Origin: Asticcacaulis sp.
Lineage (GTDB): Bacteria > Pseudomonadota > Alphaproteobacteria > Caulobacterales > Caulobacteraceae
Direction: 5' to 3'
Assembly: GCF_020217185.1 (NCBI RefSeq)
Contig: NZ_JAIWNX010000056.1
Location: forward strand, 1-10,000
Length of the DNA stretch: 10,000 bases
Shown here: positions 1 to 4,616 of the stretch, in pieces
How positions within the stretch are numbered: position 1 is the stretch's first letter
How the letters are laid out: each line of letters starts with the position of its first letter
Program-made: the position numbers and the translations under genes
The notes under the pieces: generated by a model
What the model saw: the letters and a program-made list of their open reading frames with translations, nothing else
Databases searched by the model: none
What the model was told of the DNA's origin: nothing

Positions 1-20
1 GCAAAGCATATAAAAAAGAG

Positions 21-50
21 ACCCGCAGTCTGTGGCTGCGGGTTTTTTTT
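21..50 (+). terminator. Rho-independent terminator of an upstream plus-strand gene
   Basis: An 8-bp perfect stem, ACCCGCAG (21-28) with CTGCGGGT (36-43), encloses a 7-base loop and runs into eight T residues (43-50). This is a textbook intrinsic terminator for transcription entering from the left. The gene it serves lies outside the window. In Caulobacter the gene next to dnaQ is, as I recall, secB, which would be convergent here, but nothing in this window proves that. Confidence 0.9.
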
Positions 51-190
51 GCCACGAAAAGCACGAACGTCGAGCGCTTTTAACCCTTGTGCCCGAAGGG
101 CTTCGACTGTGTTGCGGCAAGTGCGGATTTTGGACGCTTCGCGCTATGTATCCGCTCAATGAAGTTCGTGCTTTTCGTGTGGTTCGTGGC
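51..190. repeat. Intergenic inverted-repeat element between the upstream gene and dnaQ
   Basis: A 16-base arm at 53-68 (CACGAAAAGCACGAAC) is matched perfectly in inverted orientation at 164-179. The outer GCCACGAA (51-58) also pairs with TTCGTGGC (183-190), so the right side carries two overlapping copies of the terminal motif. Inside lie smaller pairings: GAGCG 72-76 with CGCTC 153-157, GCGGAT 123-128 with ATCCGC 150-155, and a GCCC-GAA-GGGC hairpin at 91-101. No reading frame in it looks like a protein. It has the build of a dispersed palindromic intergenic element and sits between convergent transcription units, where it could also help end transcription of both. Confidence 0.75.
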
Positions 191-197
191 TAAAATT

Positions 198-896
198 CTA
201 TGAGGCCGTATAGCCCCACATATTCTGGTCTTTGAGATATTTGAGGCAGAAGGCCTTGTGCGCTTCGGCTTCTTTCTCATGAATATGCGAGGGCAGGGGG
301 CGCGGACGCTGGCCGTGGTTCATCACACGGATTTCCGTGCCGTCTTCCGACACCATGCCGTGCATCTTGAGGTCAAGGCCGCGTTCCTTACCGCCCGACA
401 GCTCCAGATAGACGCTGGCCAGCAGACGCGCATCGAGCAGAGCCCCGTGTTTGTCGCGTTCGGCCAGCGAGATATTATAGCGTTTACACAGGGCATCGAG
501 CGAATTGGCCATGCCCGGAAACTTGTAGCGCGCCAGCTCCAGCGTATCGACCCAGCGGTCGGGATCGGTGGGGGTCAGACCCAACCGCTCCAGCTCCATA
601 TTGATAAAGCCACGGTCAAACGAGGCGTTGTGCGCAATGATCGGCGCATCGCCGACAAAGTCGATAAAGGCCTGAGCCAGATCGCCAAATTTCGGCTTGT
701 CCGCCACCATCTCATCGGTGATGCCGTGGACACGGATGGCGTCCGGTTCGATCAGCCGTTCGGGGTTGAAATAGTGGTGAAAGGTCTTGCCCGTCGGCAG
801 CAGGTCGTCGATTTCGATACAGCCGACTTCGATCAGGCGGTGGCCTTTTTTGGGGTCAATGCCGGTGGTTTCGGTATCGAGGACGATCTGACGCAT
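198..896 (-). CDS. dnaQ: DNA polymerase III epsilon subunit, 3'-5' proofreading exonuclease
   Basis: This 232-residue protein is a DEDDh-family exonuclease, the proofreading subunit that binds the polymerase alpha subunit in the replicative polymerase core. Motif ExoI is DTETTG with catalytic Asp7 and Glu9. The VHGIT element is at 56-60, ExoII is HNASFD at 89-94 (Asp94), and ExoIII gives His150 and Asp155 in the HGALLDA stretch. The C-terminal part beyond about 175 is charged and probably flexible, as expected for the region that binds the polymerase subunit. Length is normal for the family. The ATG at 896-894 places DTETTG at the usual distance from the N-terminus, although no clear Shine-Dalgarno sequence precedes it. 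It is the last gene of the maf-aroE-coaE-dnaQ run, 39 bases after coaE, and ends in TAG next to the palindromic element at 51-190. Confidence 0.96.
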   Translation of the reverse strand: MRQIVLDTETTGIDPKKGHRLIEVGCIEIDDLLPTGKTFHHYFNPERLIEPDAIRVHGITDEMVADKPKFGDLAQAFIDFVGDAPIIAHNASFDRGFINMELERLGLTPTDPDRWVDTLELARYKFPGMANSLDALCKRYNISLAERDKHGALLDARLLASVYLELSGGKERGLDLKMHGMVSEDGTEIRVMNHGQRPRPLPSHIHEKEAEAHKAFCLKYLKDQNMWGYTAS

Positions 897-935
897 GGGC
901 GTAATTTGACTCGCGTTTGCCGGGCTTGTCCAGAG

Positions 936-1526
936 TCAGGCGGCGTGCAGGGCGCGGATAATCTCACGCACCTGTTGACGATTGGCCTCAAGCGTTTGCG
1001 AGGTGTCGATGATGAAATCCGCGCGGCGCCGTTTTTCGGCGTCGGGCATCTGACGCGCCAATATGTCCGCAAACTTTTCCGCCGTCATGCCGGGACGCGC
1101 CAGAACGCGGGTGGCCTGAACCTCAGGCGGGGCGGATACGACAACCACCTTGTCGAAGGTTGTTTCCGCGCCGGTTTCAAACAAGAGCGGAATATCGCAC
1201 AGGGTGAGGGGTGTGCCTGAGGCGGCATGATGGGCCAGAAAGGCCTCCCGATCCGCGACGGTCGCTGGATGCACCAAAGCATTCAGCCGGGCAAAACCGT
1301 CCGGTTTTTGCTTAAGGGCAAGCGATAGCTTGGCGCGATCAACCGCGCCGTCTGTCACCACCTCGCCAAAGGCCTCGACCAGCGCGGCTTTCAACGGTTC
1401 AGAGGTGGCGTATAGCCGGTGGACCGTCTCATCGGCATCCCAGACCGGCACGCCTTCATCGGCGAACATGCGGGCTATGGTCGATTTGCCCATGCCGATG
1501 GAGCCGGTGAGACCCAGACGGATCAC
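936..1526 (-). CDS. coaE: Dephospho-CoA kinase
   Basis: CoaE phosphorylates the ribose 3'-hydroxyl of dephospho-CoA with ATP, the final step of coenzyme A synthesis, in the cytosol. The 196-residue product has the P-loop GSIGMGKST at 8-16, the substrate-binding DADETVH at 30-36, an HP pair at 86-87 before the lid helix, the DIPLLFETGAE segment at 111-121, and the C-terminal RRADFIIDT element typical of the family. The start codon is GTG (1526-1524). Its first bases overlap the aroE TGA stop as GTGA, and a GGGTGAG-like ribosome-binding site lies a few bases upstream inside aroE. This implies translational coupling. The stop is TGA at 938-936. Nothing is missing or truncated. Confidence 0.96.
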   Translation of the reverse strand: MIRLGLTGSIGMGKSTIARMFADEGVPVWDADETVHRLYATSEPLKAALVEAFGEVVTDGAVDRAKLSLALKQKPDGFARLNALVHPATVADREAFLAHHAASGTPLTLCDIPLLFETGAETTFDKVVVVSAPPEVQATRVLARPGMTAEKFADILARQMPDAEKRRRADFIIDTSQTLEANRQQVREIIRALHAA

Positions 1527-2368
1527 TTTGTCTCACCCAGAAACTCAAGGGCCAGACCACGCACATCGAAGTCCGCATCCGGGGCCTGACCATAGAAGGC
1601 GGCGAAGGACGGGCGCGCCTGTTCAATCAACATCATCAGCCCATCAACCGTCTTCAACCCACGCGCCTCGGCCGCCTGTAACCAGTTGGTTTTCAAGGGT
1701 CGGTAGGTCATGTCCATAGCGGTTGCCGACGGATCGAGCGCGTCAAACAGGGGCAGGGGTCCGCCCGACGCCGCATTGATCACGGCTACCGAACCGGCAA
1801 AGGCGCGGTCGATATCGCTCAGGGCATAGGCACTGACGCCCTCTTTGAACGCAAAGACGATCTCTTCAGCGCGGGCGACGGTGCGATTGACGATGCGCAC
1901 GTCGCGGCAGCCCTTATCCAGCAAGGCGGCCACCACGGCGCGTGACGCCCCGCCGGCACCCAGAAGGGTAACCGCGCCTGCCGTCAGGTCACAGTCAGGT
2001 GCCTGTAGATGAAAGGCCTGAATAAGGCCGTGGCCGTCTGTGGAATCCGCGTGCACGCTGCCGTCTTCGTCAAAGGTCAGCAGATTGGCCGAGCCACAGC
2101 GACGCGCCAGATCGGTGGAGGTGTCGGCCAGCTTCAGCGCCAGTTCCTTGAACGGGGCCGTGATGTTCAAGCCCTTGATACCATTGGTGCGGCACGACAG
2201 GATGAGACGCTCAAACGCATGATCATCCGCCGGTGCAAAGGGCGCATAGACACCATTCAGGTCCATATGTCTCAGCCAGGCCGTGTGCAGAAAGGGGGAG
2301 AGGGATTGCCGGATCGGCTGACCGACGACGCCGGCGACCCTGGCCGCGCCTGTGGGGAGGTGTTTCAT
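1523..2368 (-). CDS. aroE: Shikimate dehydrogenase (NADP+)
   Basis: AroE reduces 3-dehydroshikimate to shikimate with NADPH in the aromatic amino acid (chorismate) pathway. The 281-residue product shows the shikimate-binding SLSP at 22-25, NITAPFKE at 68-75 with the catalytic lysine Lys74, GSAN (Asn95), and STDGHG with catalytic Asp111. These are followed by the Rossmann loop GAGGASRA at 137-144, NRT at 161-163 for NADP phosphate recognition, DMTYRPLKT at 219-227, and VDGLMMLIEQA near the C-terminus. Some motif positions differ from the most common forms (GSANLL for GAVNTL, STDG for NTDG, INAAS for NATS), but the catalytic Lys-Asp pair is intact, so I expect an active enzyme. The ATG (2368-2366) overlaps the maf stop as ATGA, and the stop overlaps the coaE start. 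Confidence 0.95.
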   Translation of the reverse strand: MKHLPTGAARVAGVVGQPIRQSLSPFLHTAWLRHMDLNGVYAPFAPADDHAFERLILSCRTNGIKGLNITAPFKELALKLADTSTDLARRCGSANLLTFDEDGSVHADSTDGHGLIQAFHLQAPDCDLTAGAVTLLGAGGASRAVVAALLDKGCRDVRIVNRTVARAEEIVFAFKEGVSAYALSDIDRAFAGSVAVINAASGGPLPLFDALDPSATAMDMTYRPLKTNWLQAAEARGLKTVDGLMMLIEQARPSFAAFYGQAPDADFDVRGLALEFLGETK

Positions 2369-2973
2369 GCCGGTATAATCTCGTAATGTCTGAGTTGCGC
2401 CAGCAGGGGCAGCAAGGGCAGGCCCAGAACGGTGAAATAATCACCCTTTATCGAGTCGAACAGGTGAACGCCGTGCGCTTCAAGCATGTAGCAGCCGACG
2501 CTGGACAGGATGTCTTCACCCGCCGTCTCTATATAGTGGGTTATGAAATCTTCACTGAGGCGGCGCACAGTCAGGTCCGCCGTATCGGCGTGCGACCACA
2601 GAAGCTGACCGTTTTGCGCCACCGCCACGGCGGAGTGCAGATAATGGGTCTTACCCGAAAAGCGACGTAGTAAATCGGCTGCGTCGGCGAGTGTTTTCTG
2701 CTTGGAAATCAACTCTTTATCGAGTTGAAGGACCGAGTCCGCGCCAATGACCAGACCGGCCTGAGCGCGCGACACGTGCAGGGCTTTTTCCTGTGCCAGT
2801 TTCAGAGCGACCGCCTTGGGCGTAAAGCCGCGAAACAGGCACTCGTCCTTGATGACGTCTTCGTCGATATCGGCCGGAATTTTCGTGAAACTCAGGCCGC
2901 AATTGGTGAGCAGGGTGGCGCGAATCCTGGAGCCGGAGGCCAGGATCAGGGGAGGGGGAACAGATAGGGTCAT
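2365..2973 (-). CDS. maf: Maf/YceF/YhdE-family nucleoside triphosphate pyrophosphatase
   Basis: Maf proteins hydrolyse non-canonical or regulatory nucleoside triphosphates to monophosphate plus pyrophosphate, with dTTP/UTP-type and m7GTP-type subgroups. The 202-residue product has the N-terminal signature LASGSRIRATLL (about 11-22), the GADSVL motif near 77-82 with the family's catalytic acidic residue, the GKTHYLHSAVAV strand near 107-118, and the C-terminal IKGDYFTVLGLPL. The substrate subgroup cannot be decided safely by eye. The SVGCYMLEAHG segment replaces the more usual DKAGAYGIQG, a noticeable divergence. The start is ATG at 2973-2971, with no strong ribosome-binding site in front of it. 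The leader runs through the palindromic repeats at 2987-3151. It is first in the four-gene operon, and its TGA overlaps the aroE ATG. Confidence 0.92.
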   Translation of the reverse strand: MTLSVPPPLILASGSRIRATLLTNCGLSFTKIPADIDEDVIKDECLFRGFTPKAVALKLAQEKALHVSRAQAGLVIGADSVLQLDKELISKQKTLADAADLLRRFSGKTHYLHSAVAVAQNGQLLWSHADTADLTVRRLSEDFITHYIETAGEDILSSVGCYMLEAHGVHLFDSIKGDYFTVLGLPLLPLLAQLRHYEIIPA

Positions 2974-2986
2974 ATGTTAGCCGTCA

Positions 2987-3061
2987 CTAGTGTCCTGAAT
3001 CTGAAATTCGCATGTGCTTGATATCGCTCTCTGGCGAATTTCAGATTCAATAGGACACTAG
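2987..3061. repeat. Palindromic intergenic repeat, copy 1 (with GANTC sites in its arms)
   Basis: This 75-base element is bounded by CTAG on both sides. The left arm (2987-3011) pairs perfectly with the right arm (3034-3061) over 25 bp, except for a 3-base bulge (AAT, 3049-3051) on the right. The inner stem is GAATCTGAAATTCGC (2997-3011) with GCGAATTTCAGATTC (3034-3048). The loop is 22 bases and contains GATATC. Each arm carries a GANTC sequence (GAATC 2997-3001, GATTC 3044-3048), the CcrM methylation target in Caulobacterales. Copy 2 lies 13 bases away in the opposite orientation. Intergenic palindromic repeats associated with GANTC sites have been described in Caulobacter; assigning this element to that family is my inference. 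Confidence 0.9.
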
Positions 3062-3074
3062 CAAATTATTGTAA

Positions 3075-3151
3075 CTCGTATCGTTTTCGAATTTGAAGTT
3101 CGCCCGGCTCTCGATATCAAAATGAAGCGAACTTCAAATTCACGATACTAG
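3075..3151. repeat. Palindromic intergenic repeat, copy 2 (inverted, GANTC lost)
   Basis: This 77-base element has the same architecture as the repeat at 2987-3061, in reverse orientation. The inner 15-bp stem is GAATTTGAAGTTCGC (3089-3103) with GCGAACTTCAAATTC (3127-3141). The outer stem is CTCGTATCG (3075-3083) with CGATACTAG (3143-3151), one mismatch. The 23-base loop again contains CGATATCAA. Compared with copy 1 the inner stem differs at two positions, and both are compensated on the opposite arm. One of them turns GAATC into GAATT, so this copy has no GANTC site. No protein is encoded. Confidence 0.88.
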
Positions 3152-3245
3152 GCCTTATGTAAAACGCGCGGAGCTTTTTCCGATTTGAAACAGACAGTCA
3201 ACGCATACTTGGTTTCTGGCTTGATTTCTGGTTTATTTCCGGGGT

Positions 3246-3266
3246 GCAGGGGTCCGCGACCCCTGC
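3246..3266 (-). terminator. Hairpin after ppsR, probable terminator
   Basis: A perfect 9-bp GC-rich stem, GCAGGGGTC (3246-3254) with GACCCCTGC (3258-3266), closes a 3-base CGC loop 22 bases beyond the ppsR stop codon. It is probably the 3' end signal of the ppsR transcript. There is no clean U-tract on the minus strand, so it may instead block exonucleases or work together with Rho. The remaining DNA between here and the repeats (3152-3245) shows only short direct repeats of TTTCTGG and no gene. Confidence 0.6.
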
Positions 3267-3288
3267 GTCTTAACCCTGAACTCAAAAC

Positions 3289-4152
3289 CTAAATCCCACC
3301 CAGACGCCCGGTGCGTTTTTCATTGAGCAGGCTGATGATCGAAGCCGAGGTTTCTTCGACCGAGCGGCGGGTGACGTCGATCACCGGCCAGCCCTTGCGT
3401 TCAAACAGACGCCGGGCAGCGATGATTTCTTCACGCACGGCTTCGGCGTCGGTATAGGAAGTGGGCCGCTCATCCCCGGCGGTGGTATAGGCCAGAACGC
3501 GGGCCTTGCGGATCTGTATCAGGCGATCGGGTGAAGCGATGAGGCCGACGATCAGCGGCTCGCTCAGTTCGTCCAGTTCCGGCGGCAGGTCACGACCGGG
3601 GACGAGGGGGATATTGGCGGCCTTATAGCCCCGGTGGGCCAGATAGATGCAGGTCGGCGTCTTTGAGGTGCGCGACACACCGATCAGGATAATTTCGGCC
3701 TGACGCAGCTTGTCGGCCAGAGCGCCGTCATCGTGGGCAATGGCGTAGTTGAGCGCTTCGATGCGGTCGAAATAGTCGCTGTCGAGATTGTGCTGCGCGC
3801 CGGATTTTTTGGAAAATTCGGCGGCCCCCAGATAGCGCGAATAGGCCAGAACCACCGAATCGAGTACGCCGATGGTGGGGATGTCGCGCTCACGGCAGAA
3901 GGTTTCGAGCTTTTGCCGCAGTTCGGCATCGACCAGGGTGTGCAGAACAATGCCCGGATAGGACTCGATCTCGGTCAGGGCGCGATCCATCTGCTTGTCC
4001 GAACGGATCAGCACATAGATGTGTTCGATGGGGAAGATACCTTCGAAGCGCGCCGCGGCCGCCTTGGCCAGAGCATTGAGGGTTTCACCGGTGGAGTCGG
4101 ACACCAGATGAACGTGAAAATGGATACCGATTTTCGCGCCGGATGTAGTCAT
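3289..4152 (-). CDS. ppsR: Pyruvate,phosphate dikinase / PEP synthase regulatory protein (DUF299 kinase-phosphorylase)
   Basis: This family controls PPDK or PEP synthase by ADP-dependent phosphorylation of a threonine next to the catalytic histidine, and by phosphate-dependent removal of that phosphate. It sets carbon flow between pyruvate and PEP. The 287-residue product has SDSTGETL at 18-25, YFDRIEALNYAIAHDDG at 127-143, the characteristic P-loop GVSRTSKT at 158-165, and VIDVTRRSVEETSASI at 257-272 near the C-terminus. I chose the ATG at 4152-4150, which gives a normal family length with the conserved HFHVHLVSDSTGET close to the N-terminus. An in-frame ATG at 4284 would add 44 non-conserved residues encoded by origin DNA. 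In the Caulobacter literature the ortholog, RP001, marks one border of the chromosomal origin, and here too it diverges from hemE across that region. Which of the two enzymes it targets cannot be told from this window. Confidence 0.93.
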   Translation of the reverse strand: MTTSGAKIGIHFHVHLVSDSTGETLNALAKAAAARFEGIFPIEHIYVLIRSDKQMDRALTEIESYPGIVLHTLVDAELRQKLETFCRERDIPTIGVLDSVVLAYSRYLGAAEFSKKSGAQHNLDSDYFDRIEALNYAIAHDDGALADKLRQAEIILIGVSRTSKTPTCIYLAHRGYKAANIPLVPGRDLPPELDELSEPLIVGLIASPDRLIQIRKARVLAYTTAGDERPTSYTDAEAVREEIIAARRLFERKGWPVIDVTRRSVEETSASIISLLNEKRTGRLGGI

Positions 4153-4207
4153 GAAATTTATCTGTGCACGCTTTCTGGGGAAAAACGGGGGAAGATTTGC
4201 GTCTCTA

Positions 4208-4216
4208 TCGGGATAA
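4208..4216 (-). other. Candidate weak DnaA box (TTATCCCGA, minus strand)
   Basis: The minus strand reads TTATCCCGA, matching 7 of 9 positions of the TTATCCACA consensus. The same 8-mer, TTATCCCG, recurs on the plus strand at 4420-4427. The repetition within one origin suggests a lineage-specific weak box, but a chance match is possible. Confidence 0.4.
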
Positions 4217-4249
4217 ACCTTCGCCTTCGCCGTGCCAAGCCGCCAAGCC

Positions 4250-4295
4250 GGGGAAAAGGTGAAAAACCGGGCGTATTCGGTCACCGGTTTTCCCC
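4250..4295. repeat. Origin dyad with two competing pairings
   Basis: GGGGAAAA (4250-4257) pairs with TTTTCCCC (4288-4295), extended inward by GGTGA (4258-4262) with TCACC (4281-4285). This makes a 13-bp stem with a 2-base bulge and an 18-base loop. The alternative pairing of AAAACCGG (4263-4270) with CCGGTTTT (4284-4291) uses the same right-hand bases, so the two cannot form together. The dyad lies within the origin and 98-143 bases upstream of the ppsR start. It could be an origin structure or a leader fold in a ppsR transcript. Confidence 0.7.
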
Positions 4296-4342
4296 AATCA
4301 CGGGCATCGGTGACTCTTTTGTGACGGCTTTGTGTGTAAATC

Positions 4343-4357
4343 TTAACAAAAAATTAA
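4343..4357. promoter_or_regulatory. CtrA-binding site 1 (TTAA-N7-TTAA)
   Basis: TTAA (4343-4346), seven bases (CAAAAAA), then TTAA (4354-4357) followed by C. This is a perfect full CtrA site of the kind that represses initiation at the Caulobacter origin. Confidence 0.88.
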
Positions 4358-4383
4358 CCGTGTATGGCCGCCACTCTCAGTCG

Positions 4384-4398
4384 TTAGGATTTTCTTAA
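4384..4398. promoter_or_regulatory. CtrA-binding site 2 (TTAG-N7-TTAA)
   Basis: TTAG (4384-4387), seven bases, then TTAA (4395-4398). This is the common GTTAG-type left half. It shares the 10-base direct repeat GTTAGGATTT with site 3, which starts 21 bases downstream. Confidence 0.83.
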
Positions 4399-4404
4399 TC
4401 AGTG

Positions 4405-4419
4405 TTAGGATTTGGTTAA
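4405..4419. promoter_or_regulatory. CtrA-binding site 3 (TTAG-N7-TTAA)
   Basis: TTAG (4405-4408), seven bases, then TTAA (4416-4419). Its right edge abuts the TTATCCCGG candidate DnaA box (4420-4428), an arrangement that would let CtrA and DnaA exclude each other. Confidence 0.83.
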
Positions 4420-4428
4420 TTATCCCGG
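4420..4428 (+). other. Candidate weak DnaA box (TTATCCCGG) between a CtrA site and a GANTC site
   Basis: TTATCCCGG matches 7 of 9 positions of TTATCCACA. It directly follows CtrA site 3, and its last base is the first base of the GATTC methylation site at 4428-4432, so three cell-cycle signals touch within 28 bases. Binding by DnaA is inferred only from similarity and position. Confidence 0.42.
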
Positions 4429-4449
4429 ATTCCCACAGGCTGTGAAAGA

Positions 4450-4464
4450 TTAAAAATTCATTAA
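4450..4464. promoter_or_regulatory. CtrA-binding site 4 (TTAA-N7-TTAA)
   Basis: TTAA (4450-4453), seven bases (AAATTCA), then TTAA (4461-4464) followed by C. This is a perfect full site, the nearest of the four to hemE. In Caulobacter, CtrA at such sites also represses the strong hemE promoter inside the origin. Confidence 0.86.
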
Positions 4465-4480
4465 CGTCGCTCTGTGCAAA

Positions 4481-4505
4481 GGCCGGGAAAACGGCCATCA
4501 TTTTT
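4481..4505 (+). terminator. Terminator-like hairpin in the hemE leader
   Basis: GGCCG (4481-4485) pairs with CGGCC (4492-4496) around a 6-base loop, followed by ATCA and five T residues (4501-4505). If transcription of hemE starts upstream of this point, it could act as an attenuator, or it could stop stray transcription across the origin. The 5-bp stem and the gap before the T-run make it weak. Confidence 0.4.
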
Positions 4506-4616
4506 CCCCGATGCGACGTTTTTGCGCAGCATCCACGGCCTAACTACCCCTTCTATCTTTCTAAAAATCTTTTAGAGGGATTGAGGGAATACCGTCGGAA
4601 GCCTATGGATTGACTC

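Larger units (their letters stand above)
4153..4616. other. Chromosomal replication origin (Cori-like) between ppsR and hemE
   Basis: This 464-base non-coding gap separates divergent ppsR and hemE, the same position as Cori in Caulobacter crescentus. It is richer in A+T than its flanks, especially 4337-4465 and 4552-4575. It holds four CtrA-type TTAA/TTAG-N7-TTAA sites (4343-4464), three GANTC methylation sites (4312-4316, 4428-4432, 4612-4616), two opposed TTATCCCG 8-mers, an ATCCAC core at 4531-4536, and TCCCCA-type motifs at 4291-4296 and, on the other strand, 4176-4181. No perfect TTATCCACA DnaA box is present, which agrees with the weak, degenerate DnaA sites described for Cori. In Caulobacter, phosphorylated CtrA represses initiation in swarmer cells and DnaA activates it in stalked cells. 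The sites support the same control here, but origin activity itself is inferred from context. Confidence 0.88.

Noticed and set aside
258-1220. Long plus-strand open frame (320 codons) opposite dnaQ and coaE
   Set aside because: It is antisense to two genes with intact catalytic motifs, crosses their junction, and its translation resembles no family. It is explained by codon bias of the true genes.
3196-3201. TTGACT on the minus strand as a -35 element for the maf operon
   Set aside because: No convincing -10 partner at a normal spacing was found, so a promoter call is not supported.
4107-4122. Possible second parS (ACGTGAAA half) within ppsR
   Set aside because: Only one half matches; the other half lacks the palindrome, so ParB binding is not expected.
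4153-4284. N-terminal extension of ppsR from an ATG at 4284
   Set aside because: The extra 44 residues are not part of the family, would be encoded by origin DNA, and the ATG at 4152 gives the usual length.
4581-4609. TTGAGG-N17-TATGGA as a hemE promoter
   Set aside because: The -10 match is poor and the start point would fall almost on the hemE ATG; the real promoter is more likely further upstream in the origin.
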